NCBI GenBank assembly: GCA_015698045.1
Contig: BLAL01000183.1
Span: 558,001 to 622,000 of the forward strand
Reading direction: 5' to 3'
DNA from: Rhizophagus clarus
Lineage: Eukaryota; Glomeromycota; Glomeromycetes; Glomerales; Glomeraceae
DNA: 64,000 nucleotides
Of this stretch, positions 1 to 11,872 are shown piece after piece; position 1 is the stretch's first letter, and each line of letters begins with the position of its first letter. The position numbers and the translations under genes are program-made. Under the pieces are notes generated by a model. That model saw nothing but the letters and a program-made list of their open reading frames with translations, ran no database searches and was not told the origin of the DNA.

Positions 1-179
1 ATCCAAAAAAGGGAAATTTTATGTTATACAAAATCCAAAAAAGAAAATTTTACTTTTCGCAAAATTAGAGAATTTTGGATTTATGAGTATTTCAAAAAAG
101 AAAATTAATATGCATATCATTTAATTCTGGCTAGCATTTATATTAATTTTGGTCAAAATTATATAATGCATAATATTTA

Positions 180-328
180 GTCTTTGCAATAGAAAGGTAC
201 AAAATTCAAAAAAAAATAAAAATTTAATTAATATTAAATTTACACTTATTTTAGTATAAAAAACATAATTGGCATATAAAGTAAATTTAAAATTTTTTTT
301 GAGTTTCGTACCTTTCTATTGTAAAGAC
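180..328. mobile_element. Short MITE, family A, copy 1
   Basis: Both ends carry the same inverted sequence of about 30 bp, GTCTTTGCAATAGAAAGGTA at the left and its reverse complement at the right, with an A/T-rich centre. A nearly identical copy sits at 55,084-55,237, which shows it is a mobile unit rather than a chance hairpin. No coding capacity. The target duplication is not clear at this copy. Confidence 0.8.
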
Positions 329-510
329 CCCATATGTATAAGGATATTTACCATATCATTCTGAATTTAAACAACCCTCTTGAAAATAAGCAATTCTGGC
401 TCACATTATGGTGATTTTAACCAGAATTATGACCACTTTAGCCAGAATTAAGTACAAAAAATAGTTGTTTAATTTCAGAACTATGTAGTGTTTAAAATTA
501 AAGTTAGAAG

Positions 511-707
511 AATTATTAGTTAGGGTTAGGATTAGAGTTAGGGTTAAGAGTTAGAGTTAGGATTAGGATTAGAGTTAAGATTAATTAAAATTAGGGTTAG
601 GATTAAGAATTAGGATTATGAATTAGGAATTAGGGTTAGGAATTAGGAATTAGGGTTAGGAATTATGATTAGGGTTAGGAATTATGATTAGGGTTAGGGT
701 TAGGTTA
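511..707 (+). repeat. Degenerate TTAGGG-like (telomere-type) tract
   Basis: About 200 bp made of variants of TTAGGG, TTAGGA, TTAGAG and GAATTAGG, with several perfect GGTTAGGGTTAGG stretches near the right end. TTAGGG is the usual telomere repeat of filamentous fungi and animals. Degeneracy and flanking unique sequence indicate an interstitial or sub-telomeric remnant, not an active chromosome end. Confidence 0.75.
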
Positions 708-1489
708 TTATATTAAATATTATTAATTATTATGTTATTATGACCAACCATTGACGTAGGCAATGGGTATTTACTAGTAATAATAAAAAAATGTTATGAA
801 AAATGTTTTTTTATTATAAGTTTATATTAAAATCTGAAATACTACTGCAAATTTTATTCAACCTGGATTAACCTAAATCGAGTCAAGTATTAATATAAAC
901 TTGAAATCAACTCAAATCAGGATCGACTCATGACTCAAATTGTAATCACGTGATAGGAAAATTTTCAAATCAAACCTGACTCAACTTAACTTGACTTAAC
1001 TCGCAAATTGACCTGAATTGACTTAACTTATTCAGAGCATTACATAGACCTAAACTTTGCAGATTTATGGGATAAAGATCTGCCCAAAATGTTTCTTTTC
1101 CACTTCTGCCACCCTTCCTGCCAGAGGATACGATTAATAACAAAGCTACTACTTTCTCAGCATCTATACTAGAATCTTCTGGTAATGAAAAGAAAATAAA
1201 AATACAGAAAAAGGATATGACCTTTATCATTACTGGATATCAGGCATCCTCCAGGTATATTTTTGTTCAAGATATACTTATATATGATATACTGACGAAG
1301 TAGAACAATTACACACTTCTTAAATACCTATTTATTTGGAAAAATGTTATATTGATCAGTATCAAGCGTCAGCACAAATACATAACTGTTCGATGTTGAT
1401 TGGTCATTTCTGAATTTTTTAGAAAATACAAATCACAATAGATGGCTCTCCTCACTGGTATTTCTACTCATTAGTTTTTTACGTTATGG

Positions 1490-2329
1490 TCGCTCAAAGA
1501 ACAAAAAAAATGTGAGTATTTTCAGGCTGTTATATTTGATCCTCCCAAATCTATGACAACGACCTCTCTGATAGAATCTTAATATGAAGCTTTTTTAAAA
1601 GAATTGAATATTAAAATGTTTAAAGAAATTAAATTCGCAAATGGTAAACAGAAGATTGTCAGTTATTTCAAAACTTGGAAACACTTACATAAGTACTACA
1701 TAAATGTATCAATAGTCTAACTCTCTGGTTTGGTGTCAATGTATCATAATGCAAACACCTCTTGTTATTCCTCCTTAAAAAGAAGAAGAAGAAACAGGAT
1801 TCCACCCTACTTTTGGCTAAGCGATCCAAGAAGGCACAAGTCTTCACGAATGACTCTTCTCCTACAAAATCTTAACAAACTTCAGCATTCAGGTTCAACC
1901 AAATCCTAATAAAAAATTCACAGTTAAAGAATTCACATATATACCAGCAGGCAACTTTATCTTCCATTTTATCATGATCCAAATTGACGCAAAATAGCTA
2001 TAACAGTCCCAAAATCTTTAAATAACAACTTTATGCAAAAATTGTTAAAATGTAAGAGATATTAGAGTAGATGGTTGTAGGTAAAATACAAACTTAAAGA
2101 AGATTTTTGTTTTGTAGCTTAGATTTTCACCCAGTTGTAATACAACTTTTCTTTTTTTTCATATTTCTTCTTTATCTTTTAATAATTTTTCTTAATTTTT
2201 GTGACGGATAATAAGATCAGCTTTTTAGTTGGGAATTTAGATTTTTGTATTAGCAGGTGTCTATGACATCCCCCTATTGCTTAATAAATCTTATACGACT
2301 TCAACACCTTACTTAAAAAAAAAAAAAAA
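1490..2329 (+). pseudogene. 3' end of an ORF1-only retroposon, copy 3 (decayed)
   Basis: The conceptual reading frame from about 1,525 (FQAVIFDPPKSMTTTSLIES, then a stop, then a region with IVSYFKTWKH) aligns with the middle of the 302-residue protein at 6,598-7,506 (FQAVITDIPADMTESTLFP .. LIGYFATWD). A long 3' untranslated region ends in an A-run at about 2,315-2,329. Its 3' UTR matches 61,835-62,440 closely (shared ends such as TTAATAAATCTTATAC and CCTTACTT before the A-run), so two copies of one retroposon lie in the window. The 5' boundary is not visible. Several stops make it non-functional. Confidence 0.65.
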
Positions 2330-2338
2330 TATTTAAAC

Positions 2339-3113
2339 TTAAAAGTATATTAAAACACTAATATTATCTCATGTTTTTATAATTAAATATATTTTTAAAA
2401 GCTGAAATCTAGTATTACCAAAGAAAGAAAATTTTAATTAGTAATATTATGTAAATTTTATTGTTAAACTTTAATTTTATAGGTCTTTTGCCATTATTTT
2501 TCCAACTTTTTAGTTATAAATCTTTAGATGGTTCATATTTAGTTTTAAACTCAAATTTAACTTTAATTTACCATATTCATAAAAATGCAATAACTCTCTA
2601 CCCAGTGATCAGAAAAGTATGAGCCATAACTCTTTGGATTTCTCTTATCAAGATGTGTCTAATGATAGTAGTTTCATAATTCTAGCATTGAAGGATGGTA
2701 AGATAATTTTATCATACTAGCAAAATATTTTCTTATTATTTATTAATGCTAGAGTTATAAAATTACCATTATTAGACGCATCTTGATAAGAGGAATCTAA
2801 AGAACTATAGTTCATCTTTTTCTGATTACTGAGTGAAGAGTTATTGCATTATTACAAATATGATAAATTAAAGTTAAATTTGAGTTTAAATCTGAGCACA
2901 AACCATCTAAAGATTTATAATTGAAAAGTTGGATAAATAATAGTAAAAAACCTATAAAATTAAAATTTAACAATAAAATTTATATAATACTATTAATTAA
3001 AATTTTCTTTCTTTAGCGATACTGGATTTTAACCCTTAAAAATATATATGGCATTAAATTTACTTAATTACAAAAATAACAGGCAATATTAGTGTTTTAA
3101 TATACTTCTAAAT
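2339..3113. repeat. 0.77-kb near-perfect palindrome (foldback element)
   Basis: The first half (from AAGTATATTAAAACACTAAT at 2,342) recurs in reverse complement at the right end (to about 3,112). The two arms of about 370 bp stay alignable throughout, for example AAATGCAATAACTCT at 2,583 against AGAGTTATTGCATT at 2,838. The centre is near 2,725. There is no ORF. It directly abuts the A-run of the retroposon to the left. The core motif around ATTAGATGCATCTTGATAAG also occurs twice, in direct orientation, at 23,440-23,660. Confidence 0.75.
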
Positions 3114-3325
3114 TTATATATTTCTAATATATTTATTTTAAAAATAAATTTTAATAAATTGCTTGAAAATTGCTTTAACATTAAGAATTTGATCTACAAT
3201 AAGGAGCATACCAGAAATCAGCTGATTTTCTTCAATTAGTCAATTAGTAGCCCTTACCTCCCACCTCAACTACCCTAGCAGTCCCACAAAAAAAAGCACT
3301 GGTGGCCTGCATTATGCAGAGTTAT

Positions 3326-6055
3326 GGGGGCATCTAAAGCCGTGTGCGATCACGTGATCCATCCAATTTTCTGGGTGCCACAGAATCGGATAGATACGTG
3401 ATATTTGTATTCGATTATCTTACGATTTTTTTTTTTTTTGGGAAAAAAAATTTATTATAATCGTTATAACAATGCAAAAAAAAAAATTATAATTTCGGTT
3501 TTTCTTGGAGTAGTTAGTGGCTTATTTTTGAAATGTTTTTTATAAAGGTAAAGTAGTAAATTATAGAGTTTGTTCTAGCACTTTAACATTATCTATTTAT
3601 TGTTTTTTTTTCATTATTCAACAGCTAATATTTCGTTAATTTTATTATTTAGAACAGGTTCTAAACATGTGTTTAATTCTTGGATAAACATACATGTTTG
3701 CTCTGGATTATTTTTCTCCTCAACTCTCCAATATATGTTTCGCGTCATTTCCATTAACTCGTTTATAGTTAAACGTCGATTTTCGGCAGCTTTTTCAGCT
3801 TCAGTCTTTTTGGGTTCCTCTATTTCAACTAACTCCCGATGCATATATATCTCAAAACCAGCTTCTTCAAACATCTTCTGAAATTTCTCCCATATATCAA
3901 CTGTCAATAATTTTATATCACCATATACATGTTCGTGAAAGATATGCCAGCAAGGTAATAAAAACTGACGAAAAAATAAGCAATTACAATTAAGTGATAT
4001 AAGACCTGGAGTTGGTTTTCCTTTTTCTATTCTTCCTTGAACAGCATTAAATTCATTGACAAGCATTTGTTGAATAGGAAATGGGAACTTGTGAATTTCA
4101 TGAAGAATAACATGATCAATACCAATTGCAGAAATATTTTTGGTACGAAATTCAAAAGAGACATATTCTGAATCTGAGCGTTTCTTCTCATCAAGAGCAA
4201 CAATTTTATGGCATGCACCTTAATAAAAATTAGTTTTAGTTAAGTTTAAAGTTATTTCAAAAGTATAAATAAAAAGTCATACCAATTAAACCATATTTTG
4301 GAGAGGTAGATTTTTTTAATTCACTATGATATGATTCCAAAGGATTTGTTGTAGTCACTTGTAAGAGTAAAGGGGAATGTTACCGAGCCCAAAGAGCCCA
4401 CTGATGTGTATTTTTCATAAAATTTCTTTTGATATATTGCTTAATAGTTGGAACTGGACATTCATCAATTGCTTGTTGAATAATACTTTCACAACCGACC
4501 TTAGTTATCTTATGCATAGCTTGAATCATTTTTTGCCGAGTTTTTGAATCATATATTTTACTCATCCATGTTCGCATAATATGTACAGTACAGAAAATAA
4601 CATCACACTCTTGTTCGCCATATTTAAGACCTGGAAAAGCTATTTTAATACTATTTGCCTCTACATGACTTTGATCTGCAAGAAAATATCTAGGTTTTCA
4701 ACGATTTCCAAACTTTCGAATTATCTTTAAAGCTTTTGAGACAGTGTCACAATCCTCATTACTCACAAAAAAATGCGCTCCCACATCCCAACACCCATAT
4801 GTATTACGAATATGTAAGGTAAATAAACGAAAATCATATCTATTAGTTTTGTGAGTGGAATCAATGAGAGTTAACCATCCATATTGTTCAAGATTATTAA
4901 TTTGATTTGGATGTATAAAAACAAAACCACTGGTAGGTTTGTGAATAACTTCATAATGTTCAACTAGGTATCCTTGTTTTTTTAAGAAAATAATCGTCTC
5001 TTGAATATCTAATTCTCTATTAGGGTTACCAATGAGATGTGTATCAAGTGACCCACGAACTTTAGACTTGATATTGGTAACTTCTTTACGCCTCAGTTCT
5101 TTTACACTTTTATTTAAACCCAATTTTTCTGTTGCAAATTCCTTTACTGCACTAACTATTGCTGGTGGTCGATAGTTTTTCAGAGCTTCTTGTTCAACTA
5201 AAGTTCGAACAACTTGTGAGCGTTTAAGTTTTTCACTTTCATCCAATGAATGTGTATAATCAGGTGAGTCATTATATCTTTCAACTCGTACTTTCTGTTC
5301 TGAAATAAACCGGGAAACTTTGATTTTAGCAAAGCATAATTCAGGCGGCCTAGTTTTCGTTTTTTGACGTTTTTCAAGTGGAATTTCTTCTTTTCATGAA
5401 CTTGATTGATTATGCTTGGTAAAACGGCAGGTAAACGATTTCCATGAGTTACCATTAACATGGTTTCTGTAACTAAACCCAGTCCATATATTTGAAACTA
5501 GAGGCCACCAATCATTATCAAATTCTTGTATCAGAATTTCAAGTGGTTCATTAATGTTGAAAAGAAGAGCGCGTTTTTGATTAGCGGTTAAAGTGGGTGA
5601 AGTTGTAGACATTGTAGAAGTAAACGGGTTTATATTCATAGTGTAGGCGTTTTGTAAAAAAGAGAAAAAGGTTCTTTCTATTTAAAAAGAAAAAAAACTC
5701 TTTCTATTTAAAAAAAGGTTCTTTTTTTATCAAAAAAAAAGCGTGAAAGTTCTATCAAAAAGTGTTAAGTTTTTTTTTTAAAAAAAAACAAAAAAACAAT
5801 GTTTATTTTATTAAAAAAAAAAAGTCTTATATCGAATTTATTATACTAATAAACTTTAAAATTTGGTTATTATTTTATTTACAAAAATTCTTCTATTATA
5901 AACACGCTCATTATTCAGAAGAAATAAATTTTAAAAAAAAAGAGGCGAAAGAGGCGTATGTTTACAAGTAATACAAATATCACGTATCTATCCGATTCTG
6001 TGGCACCCAGAAAATTGGATGGATCACGTGATCGCACACGGCTTTAGACGCCCCC
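3326..6055 (-). mobile_element. Mutator-like (MULE) DNA transposon
   Basis: Terminal inverted repeats of 86 bp (3,326-3,411 and 5,970-6,055) are almost identical and start GGGGGCRTCTAAAGCCGTG. The 8-bp target duplication AGAGTTAT is perfect at 3,318-3,325 and 6,056-6,063. One transposase gene fills the interior on the minus strand. The near-identical TIRs suggest a fairly recent insertion although the gene is already broken. Confidence 0.92.
3614..5639 (-). pseudogene. MULE transposase with SWIM zinc finger (decayed)
   Basis: Reads right to left. An N-terminal region (from ATG at 5,639) has a frame change near 5,400. The MULE-type catalytic region at 4,698-5,246 contains WLTLIDSTHKTNRYDFRLF (the first catalytic Asp with a following His/Thr). 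After a TGA where the family would have Arg it continues through RYFLADQSHVEANS and a DECP.. helix region at 4,380-4,680. A TAA breaks the frame near 4,380 and a probable 66-bp GT..AG intron lies at about 4,219-4,284. The C-terminal part (3,614-4,218) has a SWIM zinc finger, CNC then CWHIFH. The order catalytic domain then SWIM is the FAR1/MULE plan. At least two stops and one frameshift make it inactive. The acidic, coiled C-terminus may be a dimer or nuclear region. Confidence 0.85.
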
Positions 6056-6276
6056 AGAGTTATGCAATATCACGTAGTCAGTGCGGTGACAAATAATGTG
6101 TGAAGAATAAGATTTTACTAAGTCGAAAAAATCTAAGTCCCTCAGATAAATATAAATAATGAAAACGTGGCAGGGCGTGACGGGTGTGACAATTTTTTTC
6201 ATCATCACGTGACCAGTGCTTTTTTTCGTGGTAATGCTAGGGTAGTCCTTCCACCCCCTCACCTGATCACATTTTG

Positions 6277-8302
6277 TTTTTTTTTTTTTTTTTTTTTTTT
6301 TTTTAGTCAAATCAAATGCATAAGTTTTATTAAATTTGATTCAAGAACCAAAGTACAAATAAAATAATATACCGTCTCATCTACAGGAACCGTAGCTACA
6401 AGTGACAAGTACCTGACATGACTAACTATCCAGGCCTATTCTCATAAGTATAATAGGAAGTCCAGAGATAGATTTAAGGAATAAGGGAAACGAAAAATAA
6501 AAAAGAAATATTCTAAAAAGAAAACAAAATAAAACCAAATATATAACTAAATCAAAATGATTCCTAAGTTAAGGGGCGTTAGACCTAAATAACTAAATTA
6601 TATAAATTGATCCAAAAGGGCCTTTAGTCCTGCTATTAAATGTTTCACGTCCGGCCGATTGGACTGGTTGGACTTGGAGTGAGAGTGCTTCTTGTAAGTC
6701 AAACCAGAATTCGAGAAAGAGTTTTCTTTTTTGTTCTGGTTGTGACACCTATAATTGTCTAAATTAGTATGTTGTTGACGAGAAGGCTTTAATTGCCTTG
6801 TATTTTTATTGCCAGCATTGCCAAATCTAGCTGGGGGATGTTTCTTGAATCCAAGTTTGGGGGAGGAATAACGACACCACGAAAAACTAACATCATTCCA
6901 GAGTTGTGGAGTACTTATACATTTAGAAGCTTGGTCCCACGTTGCGAAGTAGCCAATCAACTTTCTCTGCCCCGAGGATTCTTTAATTACTTTAAAAGAT
7001 TTCATTCCACTCTCAGCTACAAACTTGCTGGGAGTGCAATTGGGAAATAATGTGGATTCAGTCATATCTGCAGGAATGTCAGTAATGACTGCCTGAAATT
7101 TATCTCGTTGTTTACGTTCTGAAAGATTCCATGACGCTGGGAACCATCTAACTGGGATACCACCTAGTCCGACAGTCCACTCGCCTCCGTTATAAGCTTT
7201 AAGGCACTCGTGATTAGGTATCAATCGAACCCTTGCTAATAAATATTTCTTATGACACCTTGTACTGATTGATACGATTTTCTCCCAGAAACTTAAGTTA
7301 CCTAGGAGAGTATAGCTATCCCATTTGGCCGGTATATCATATACTATCAAGTCCAACAGCTGTGCCTGTTCTTCTTGCTGTGGGCAGTAACCGGTAAGGA
7401 TAAGATTAGAATTATTAAAGTTATCTGCTAAATGTTCCTGTTTCCTCTTCTTATCTGAAGTTATTGTGGACTGCTCGGAAGGTTTAATGTTGTCACTACT
7501 CTTCAAAGAAGTCTCTTGTTAGGGTGGAACAATGTTAAAGGTAACCACTTTAGAGCCAGAAGATGTCTGCTCAGGTGACGGTCTGCTAGGAACTATAAAG
7601 GGATTTTCGTCCTGTTGTTATTACTGTTTTTGGAGTTTTTTCAGCTTCTTCTTAGCAGATTTTTTCTGAGCTCTGGATAAAGGCGTAGCAGGTGGTGTGA
7701 TTGGGTTGGGACGATGAGGGGTACTAGGTACTGTACTATTTGTGTCCCCTTATGAGTCATCAAGATTCATCGAATCTGATTGGTGTTGTATGGGTTGAGA
7801 AATTGCTATATCCGGAATGGGTTGTTGTTGTTGCACAGGAGGCTGAGTTTCCAAATTTGCTGTGCAGGTGTCCCAATCGTGATATGAACATTCCTTGACA
7901 AAACGACCTATACAGGTCGCTATGAAAGAAGGCAGTAGAAAGCTTTTGGGTTGAAGGCCTCCAAATGTTGGTGTTTCTACCAGTTGCATAATGTCTTTGT
8001 TCGCACCAAGAAACTGCTTCAACAGTTCGTCGTCTATTTCTACTTGGTTGAAGAAGTCTTTGTTACGAAACATTATGGTTTTAACTTGTAAGTTAATACG
8101 GTGAAGAGTCTCCTCTTTCCGGTGTTTAAAGAACCACTTTGGGTCGCTGTGTAATGTTTCTTGGGTCAAGGAGTCCATTTCTGTTATTTATTTGCAGTGT
8201 TTCTTAACAGAAAAAACGTCCTAAAGTCAAAATAAAAAATTTTTATTTCCGTGAAAATTTGGTTCACAGATCTGCAGGAAAGAGTCTATAATATAATTCG
8301 AT
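6277..8302 (-). mobile_element. ORF1-only non-LTR retroposon, copy 1
   Basis: It reads right to left. The 5' end is at 8,302 and the 3' end is a 28-bp A-run (T-run on the plus strand at 6,277-6,304). The 15-bp duplication CCTGATCACATTTTG at 6,262-6,276 and 8,303-8,317 marks target-primed insertion. A second copy at 21,056-23,089 begins at the same 5' UTR motif (CTCTTTCYTGCAGATCTGTG), so about 2.0 kb is the full unit, not a truncated LINE. It encodes the RNA-binding-like protein(s) listed below and no reverse transcriptase or endonuclease, so it probably depends on a LINE supplied in trans. Confidence 0.8.
6598..8178 (-). pseudogene. ORF1-like protein of the retroposon, split by in-frame TAA stops
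   Basis: From ATG at 8,178 one frame runs through to 6,598 (302 residues after the last stop region, 142 before the first). It is broken only by in-frame TAA codons near 7,750, 7,620 (a pair) and 7,518, each beside Gln-rich or CAA-rich context, which suggests CAA-to-TAA change. The N-terminal part is acidic with a Gln/Pro tract. The middle is Lys-rich (SAKKKLKKLQKQ), nucleic-acid-binding in character. The C-terminal part has two related segments, LLDLIVYDIPAKWDSYTLLG and FQAVITDIPADMTESTLFP, each resembling one RRM-like fold of LINE ORF1 proteins. I do not recognise a named family. The likely role is RNA packaging of its own transcript. Confidence 0.7.
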
Positions 8303-8576
8303 CCTGATCACATTTTGATTAGTTAAAAAAATATATAATAATATATATAATTATATTTATATAAATAACTCATGATCTAGTAATCCAATTTTTATGAATA
8401 TTTTTTTATTTTATAGCTTTTGATAAGCCTTACAAAATAAAAAAAAGTTTAATTAAATTGAGCTATTAGATGGCAAGATAATTGCAAAAAACCATTTTAA
8501 TATATATAAATAGTCAAATCAGATTAAGCATCATTGATTGCATAATCACGATTCACCCATCAGTCATAGTAGACAT

Positions 8577-11500
8577 CAGTGTTGGCACATGATCTTTTAT
8601 GACCTATATGACTTTGATGACCGGTCATAAATCATTTGGTCATTTCGGAAGGTATTATGACTTTATGACTTTATGACCTATATAGTAAAATTCGTAACAT
8701 TTTATTTTTTTTATTTTTTTTATTGACGATACATAATCAATTGAATTATAAATTTATTCATCAGCAAATTTATTGTCTCTATTTAAAAAGGTTGGTGATT
8801 CTAAATTTGAAGTAAAAAGTGATACTAAAGACCATTTCGCTGAATCATCATCAGCAGGATGAAGGGTATGTCCACCTAAATCAAAGTTATTCAATTCATC
8901 AGAGAATAAATTTTCATCATCAACATTATCAAATTGATTTTCATGTTCTGCACTATTAATCCATTCAGTTATAATTGAATCCCAACACTTTTCATCTTCT
9001 TTTGTTACTGGTTCATTTTCATTATCAGAATTTCTTTCTAAATTCTCCTCTTCCTCATCAACAATTATTTGATTATCATTATCATCACTATCATTGTCAG
9101 ATTCTTCTTCTGGAATTGGTGTTGCTATATGAAGCTGACGAATTTTCTTTTCACCATTTTTTGCATTTCTGATATTTCTATTGTAAAAAATATCGCTTCT
9201 AATTTGCACCATTGCAAGAACTTTATTAGACTAATAAAAATTAAAAAGATTATAATTGATATTAATTTAAAATTTAATTCAAAAAATGTTAAGTAAAAAA
9301 TAAATAAAAACCTTAAGCCTATTTCTTCTATTTGTATGTAAATAGCCCATACTCGACCATAATCTTTCAACAGATGCAAAGTTTACACAAATTCCATGTA
9401 TTCGGATTGCAATTTTTGCCAATTCAGGCCCTATGCCGCTTGTAAACTCCCAAAAATCAACCAATCGGCCTTGAAATTGAGTAAATGAATTATCATCATA
9501 AGGATCTAACTCTTTTATATACTGTACAAATTCTGCTAAAACAGTTCGTGGTTTACTACCAAACCATGCTTCATAATAATATTTTAACCATTTGCCAAGA
9601 TTTGTTAAAGATAAATTAGATATAGATGTATGAAATTTTGAAAGCTTGTATGAAGGATGAAGAACAACCGAGAGAATCAAAAGCGGCTGCTCCCATTGTT
9701 TCCAGCATTTTTCCATTCTTTCAACCATTTTTTCTGAAAATTCTTGATCCAAATGCTCATTAAAAATTTTTGTTACATATGCAAAACAATGAGTAACTTC
9801 GTATAAACTTGCTGCATCTTTCTGAAGCTTATTTAAAAACTCACATAAAGGATATAATAAATTTTGGAGTTCAAAAAGTGTTGACCAGAAATTATTATCA
9901 TTAATTATATCTGCAATATCATCAGGTAATTTTCGTTCACCATTACGTTTTTTAGAAGTATTATTTGGTGTTTTATTTGGAACACCATCTATTCGAGTTA
10001 CATTTGATCAATGTTTGTTAAATTTTGCAGATAAAAACTGAAAATAAATAAAATAATAAAATTAATTGTTTTATAAATTAATTTTACAAGTTTGTAAAAA
10101 TATACCTTAAGTGCGACTTTTGTTTTTAAAATAGAATGAAAACAAAAATAATAACTATTCCACTTGGTATCTCCAGGTGATAGTAATGATACTGTTTTAT
10201 CATAAATTCGTAGTTGCTCATCTCTCAAATTTCCAGTAAAATATGGCAATTTATTAAAATAACTAACTATTCGAATAGCTTCAGCAGAAGTTTGTTTATA
10301 GAGAGCATTTTCTTTAAAAATATCGCCAAATACAAGATTCATTTGGTGCACCATACACGGAAGAAATATTTTGTTTGAAAATTCTATTCTTAATTGCTTA
10401 CTAAATCATAATATAATTAAAATTAATACTAATAATATTATTACAGAATATTTTTTTTTTAAAAAAAAAAAAATTACTGTGCTGCAGTATATTCACCAGC
10501 AGAATCAGAAACAAAAGCTTTTATATTTATTCCTACTTTATTTGTTTCAACCATTAAATTCTTAATATATTGAAATACATTTTCAGTTCGAGAGGCTTTC
10601 CCACTAATATCATAAGCGCCCCAAATAAGAGGTTGACCATGTGATGTTATCAAAACAATTCCCCAAATATGTTCTGCTTTAACATTTGTCCAACCGTCAA
10701 AAGTTACTGTAACACCATCAATATCTTTTTTTGCAATATCTGTAATATTTTTTTTTAGAGATTTGGCATTTTTTTTCAAAACCCTACCACCAATTGCTTT
10801 ACGATTTGGTAAACAGATACCTGGTAAAATAAAATTAAAAACAGCTTGCATGTCTTCATTTTCCAAAAAAGTAAATGGCAATCCATTAGATACAAGCATA
10901 CGAAGAAGAAGGCATTCAAATGTTGGTTTATCATTAACAGACATTGGGCGAGCACAATAAGTAGTAATAGATTGTTGTCTAAAAGAAGAAGTAGATGATG
11001 TTGTTGAAATAGAACTTTTTCAGCGTTTTGGTAGATTTTGCAATTCACAATCTTCCTCTATTTCTTCTTCTTCCTCCTCTTACTCTTCATTATATATATC
11101 TAAAAAATAAAAATATTAAACATAAATAAATAATCCCGAATATTAATCATTAAAATTTTATACCTTCATTATCATTCTTTTTTTTTTTAAAATCTTCAGG
11201 AACAGAACAGGATAAAATTTCAAAAATTTCTTCTTCACTGTATGAAGCTTTAAAGTTCTCACAGCTTGCAAGATGATTTTGACAAAGTTTTGCTTTATTG
11301 GATGTAAAACACCTGGGTATTACTTGCGCGACAGCTAATCCTCCAGCAACCTTTTGACTACAACAAATACATACAGCTTTGGCATTTGATTTATTATTAT
11401 CATTTTTTACTAAAGTAAAAAATTTCTGAAAGTTATGTCGCTGATTTCTTTTTCGTTTCATAATTTTATTGACAGAGTCAATAAATCAACACGAGTTAAA

Positions 11501-11872
11501 ATTTTTCTTTGCCTTTCATATAGAAAAACTGAACTCGTGGTATTATCATCAAAAAGGAAATATTGATCGATTTTCCCAACATTTTTAACAGAATTTTTTA
11601 AACATTTTGTGCGAAAAAATAATTAACAAGTCAATAAATGACAAACACTATAAAATACATTAATTTATTATTATCAAATTAAAAAAAAAAATAAAGGTCA
11701 TATATTAAATGACCTAATAACCCCGGTCATTACTTAATGACCAAAGGTCATAAAGATCATATTTTATGGTCATAAAATCTATAACCTTATGATATATAAC
11801 TATCGGTCATATGACCACATGACCGACGGTCATCCAGAAATGATGATATGACCCGGTCATTTCCCATCACTG
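8577..11872 (-). mobile_element. hAT DNA transposon, copy 1
   Basis: Termini CAGTGTTGGCA (8,577) and CCCATCACTG (11,872) are inverted hAT ends. The 8-bp target duplication GTAGACAT is perfect at 8,569-8,576 and 11,873-11,880. Subterminal DNA on both sides is packed with GGTCAT/ATGACC words, probably transposase binding sites. It interrupts the LINE frame. Confidence 0.92.
8754..11461 (-). pseudogene. hAT transposase (BED finger, RNase H-like core, dimerisation tail)
   Basis: Minus-strand gene with at least four introns. Exon 1 (11,461 down to about 11,160) has a BED-type zinc finger (CICC .. CQNHLASC). An acidic linker follows. The exon at 11,040-10,474 has VTVTFDGWTNVKAEHIWG and FVSDSAGEYT, the first two acidic positions of the hAT catalytic core. 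10,354-10,110 and 10,000-9,315 carry HQMNLVFGD (conserved H/N), and IRIHGICVNFASVERLWSSM, the C-terminal hAT dimerisation motif (usually A.SER.FS). The last exon (9,212-8,754) is a long Asp/Glu-rich tail. Stops in spliced frame: a TGA near 11,020 (PKR-stop-KSSI) and one near 10,010. Otherwise well preserved; exon limits are approximate. Confidence 0.85.

Larger units (their letters stand above)
3269..6246. mobile_element. Inverted-repeat element carrying the MULE
   Basis: ACTACCCTAGCA .. CACAAAAAAAAGCACTGGT at 3,269-3,303 is repeated in reverse complement at 6,212-6,246. These repeats lie outside the MULE and its target duplication, so they belong to an older small element into which the MULE jumped. 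Minus the MULE the element would be only about 0.25 kb. Family unknown. Confidence 0.55.

Noticed and set aside
970..1230. 86-residue minus-strand ORF
   Set aside because: No domain, odd composition, ends in repeated Gln/Leu from a CAACTTGACTTAA-type simple repeat.
3600..3881. Plus-strand ORF opposite the MULE C-terminus
   Set aside because: Shadow of the transposase gene on the other strand.
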